Assembly: GCF_024707525.1 (NCBI RefSeq) | Contig: NZ_CP062231.1 | Span: forward strand, 1,550,001-1,614,000 | Direction of reading: 5' to 3' | Length of the DNA stretch: 64,000 bases | From: Rhizobium sp. TH2 | GTDB taxonomy: Bacteria > Pseudomonadota > Alphaproteobacteria > Rhizobiales > Rhizobiaceae | In this document: positions 62,847-64,000 of the stretch, piece after piece | How positions within the stretch are numbered: the stretch's first letter is position 1 | How the letters are laid out: each line of letters begins with the position of its first letter | The notes under the pieces: generated by a model | Seen by the model: only the letters and a program-made list of their open reading frames with translations | What the model was told of the DNA's origin: nothing | Databases searched by the model: none | Position numbers and translations under genes: made by a program

Positions 62847-63917
62847 ATGGATAGATTGCCAAAAGAAGTCGGAAGCTGGATTTACGATTTCTTCTACAAT
62901 CAGCACTCTGTCGCATATCTGAAAATTGACGCCCAGCTTTGCATAGCTGCGAAGGGCGGTAACCTTAAACATTACGGGCTTTCATCGCTTCGCATTGGCA
63001 AGCCTGTTGTCGATCAGCTTGAATTTATGGAAGGTTTGCTGCCTTGCCCGGAGCTTCCATATCATATGGCCATGGTCGAACTGCCCAACGGGCGTGTCGC
63101 GGACCTTCATCTTTTTGCCGGCAATGCCTGCGTGTGGCTGCTCTTTCTTGACGCCACGGCCGAACGCGACAACAAGCAGCGGCTTCAACAGAAGGCTTAT
63201 GAAATGACGCTCCTGCAAGAGAGGGAGCGTCAACTCAACGAGAAACTACAATCGACGAACGAGGCGTTGAGGAAGAGCCAGGAGGGATTGTCGCGTGAAT
63301 ACCAGCGCGCCGAATCCCTACTCCTCAACATTCTTCCGGCGTCGATCGCGGAGCGGTTAAAAGCGCACAAAAAAATTGCAGACAACCACGCAGAGGTGAG
63401 TGTGCTATTTGCCGACATCGTCGGTTTCACGGAAAGAACCCGGACCGTCGGAGCCGTGACGACGCTCGCTATGTTAAATTACTTCTTCAAGGCGGCGGAT
63501 CGGCTCTCGGAACGATACGGTTGCGAAAAGATCAAGACAATCGGCGATTGTGTGATGGTGGTCGCTGGCCTGCCCACCGCGCGATCCGATCATGCAAAAG
63601 CCCTCGCGCACTATGCACTTGAACTGCGGAAGGCGGTTAAGCGCGAACGCTTCGCAGGAGAACCGCTGAGACTCAGAATTGGAATTCACTCGGGACCAAT
63701 CGTCGCTGGCGTCATAGGCAAAAGGCGGTTCGCCTATGACCTATGGGGCGAGACCGTTAATCTCGCCTCACGCATTCAAACGTCCGCGGAGCCCGAAGAG
63801 ATCCGTATTTCGGATGCAACTCGCCAACTGCTTGGACCAAAATTTGCCTGCGAGCCACTCGAGGAAACGGAATTGCGTGGTACAGGTCGTGTGCGAATGT
63901 GGCGGCTCCCGGCTTGA
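62847..63917 (+). CDS. Class III adenylate cyclase with N-terminal PAS-like domain
   Basis: A 356-residue protein. Residues 1-110 look PAS-like (HSVAYLKIDAQLCIAAKGGN), residues 110-165 form a signalling coiled coil, and the rest is a cyclase domain with every key residue: metal Asp residues (LFADIVGFTERT, GDCVMVV), the adenine-specifying pair Lys (EKIKTIGD) and Asp (YDLWGET), and transition-state Asn and Arg (VNLASRI). It should make cAMP. There is no membrane segment. It is the last visible gene of the GTPase/OmpA operon, so cAMP output may depend on GTPase state (inference). Confidence 0.9.
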   Translation: MDRLPKEVGSWIYDFFYNQHSVAYLKIDAQLCIAAKGGNLKHYGLSSLRIGKPVVDQLEFMEGLLPCPELPYHMAMVELPNGRVADLHLFAGNACVWLLFLDATAERDNKQRLQQKAYEMTLLQERERQLNEKLQSTNEALRKSQEGLSREYQRAESLLLNILPASIAERLKAHKKIADNHAEVSVLFADIVGFTERTRTVGAVTTLAMLNYFFKAADRLSERYGCEKIKTIGDCVMVVAGLPTARSDHAKALAHYALELRKAVKRERFAGEPLRLRIGIHSGPIVAGVIGKRRFAYDLWGETVNLASRIQTSAEPEEIRISDATRQLLGPKFACEPLEETELRGTGRVRMWRLPA

Positions 63918-64000
63918 TTTGCCGCTTGGCAGCGCCGACCCTGGCAGGCATTGCATCTCAAGCTAATCAAACTCATGGTTTCGAATGTCCGCGGAGGTGC

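Overview
The window looks like a large replicon, probably a plasmid or chromid, of a Rhizobiales alphaproteobacterium (Rhizobium/Agrobacterium-like). The evidence is the composition, the alphaproteobacterial LexA boxes (GTTC-N7-GTTC), the imuA-imuB-dnaE2 mutagenesis cassette, an alpha-r14-like anti-Shine-Dalgarno small RNA, DUF982/DUF883/DUF1236-type small proteins, a KaiC-like ATPase beside HWE-type kinases, and many decayed genes and IS remnants. No rRNA, convincing tRNA, CRISPR array or replication origin was seen.

Layout. 1-5 kb: N-terminal part of a soluble histidine kinase built from tandem HAMP modules, small exported proteins and a degenerate receiver. 5-9 kb: a truncated winged-helix regulator fused tail to tail with a decayed FAD monooxygenase that follows an efflux adaptor gene. 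9-14 kb: a large winged-helix/ATPase regulator divergent from ohr, and an SDR dehydrogenase. 14-22.5 kb: an SOS block with an sRNA, two tandem SRAP genes (the first lacking the catalytic residues) behind a LexA box, a frameshifted dinB, and imuA-imuB-dnaE2 behind a second LexA box. 22.5-30 kb: nucleoside hydrolase with transporter and GntR remnants, a possible ADP-ribosyltransferase-like gene, a gene-poor stretch with a duplicated structured element, and a divergent XRE/nucleotidyltransferase pair. 30-40 kb: phospholipase D-like enzyme, small envelope proteins, and a signalling block (receiver, HWE kinase, hybrid kinase, KaiC-like ATPase). 40-50 kb: IS remnants, a GcrA-like zinc protein, a decayed HlyD adaptor, a ldhA-lldP lactate operon, and a tyrosine integrase with an AlpA-like gene.

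50.7-64 kb is the most interesting part. Next to the integrase lies a six-gene operon ending at a clear terminator: a cyclase-like/AAA/TPR signalling protein, YcaO, TfuA, an HExxH metalloprotease and two small proteins of unknown family. YcaO plus TfuA is the known pair for peptide-backbone thioamidation, so this may be a RiPP-like or protein-modifying system without an obvious short precursor. A second operon follows: a coiled-coil protein, a 1021-residue membrane protein (possible longin/roadblock-like region, transmembrane helix, four nearly identical 136-residue repeats, OmpA domain), a Ras-like small GTPase and a complete class III adenylate cyclase. I read this second set as a candidate undescribed GTPase/cAMP envelope-sensing module. 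The link between the two operons is inference from position only.
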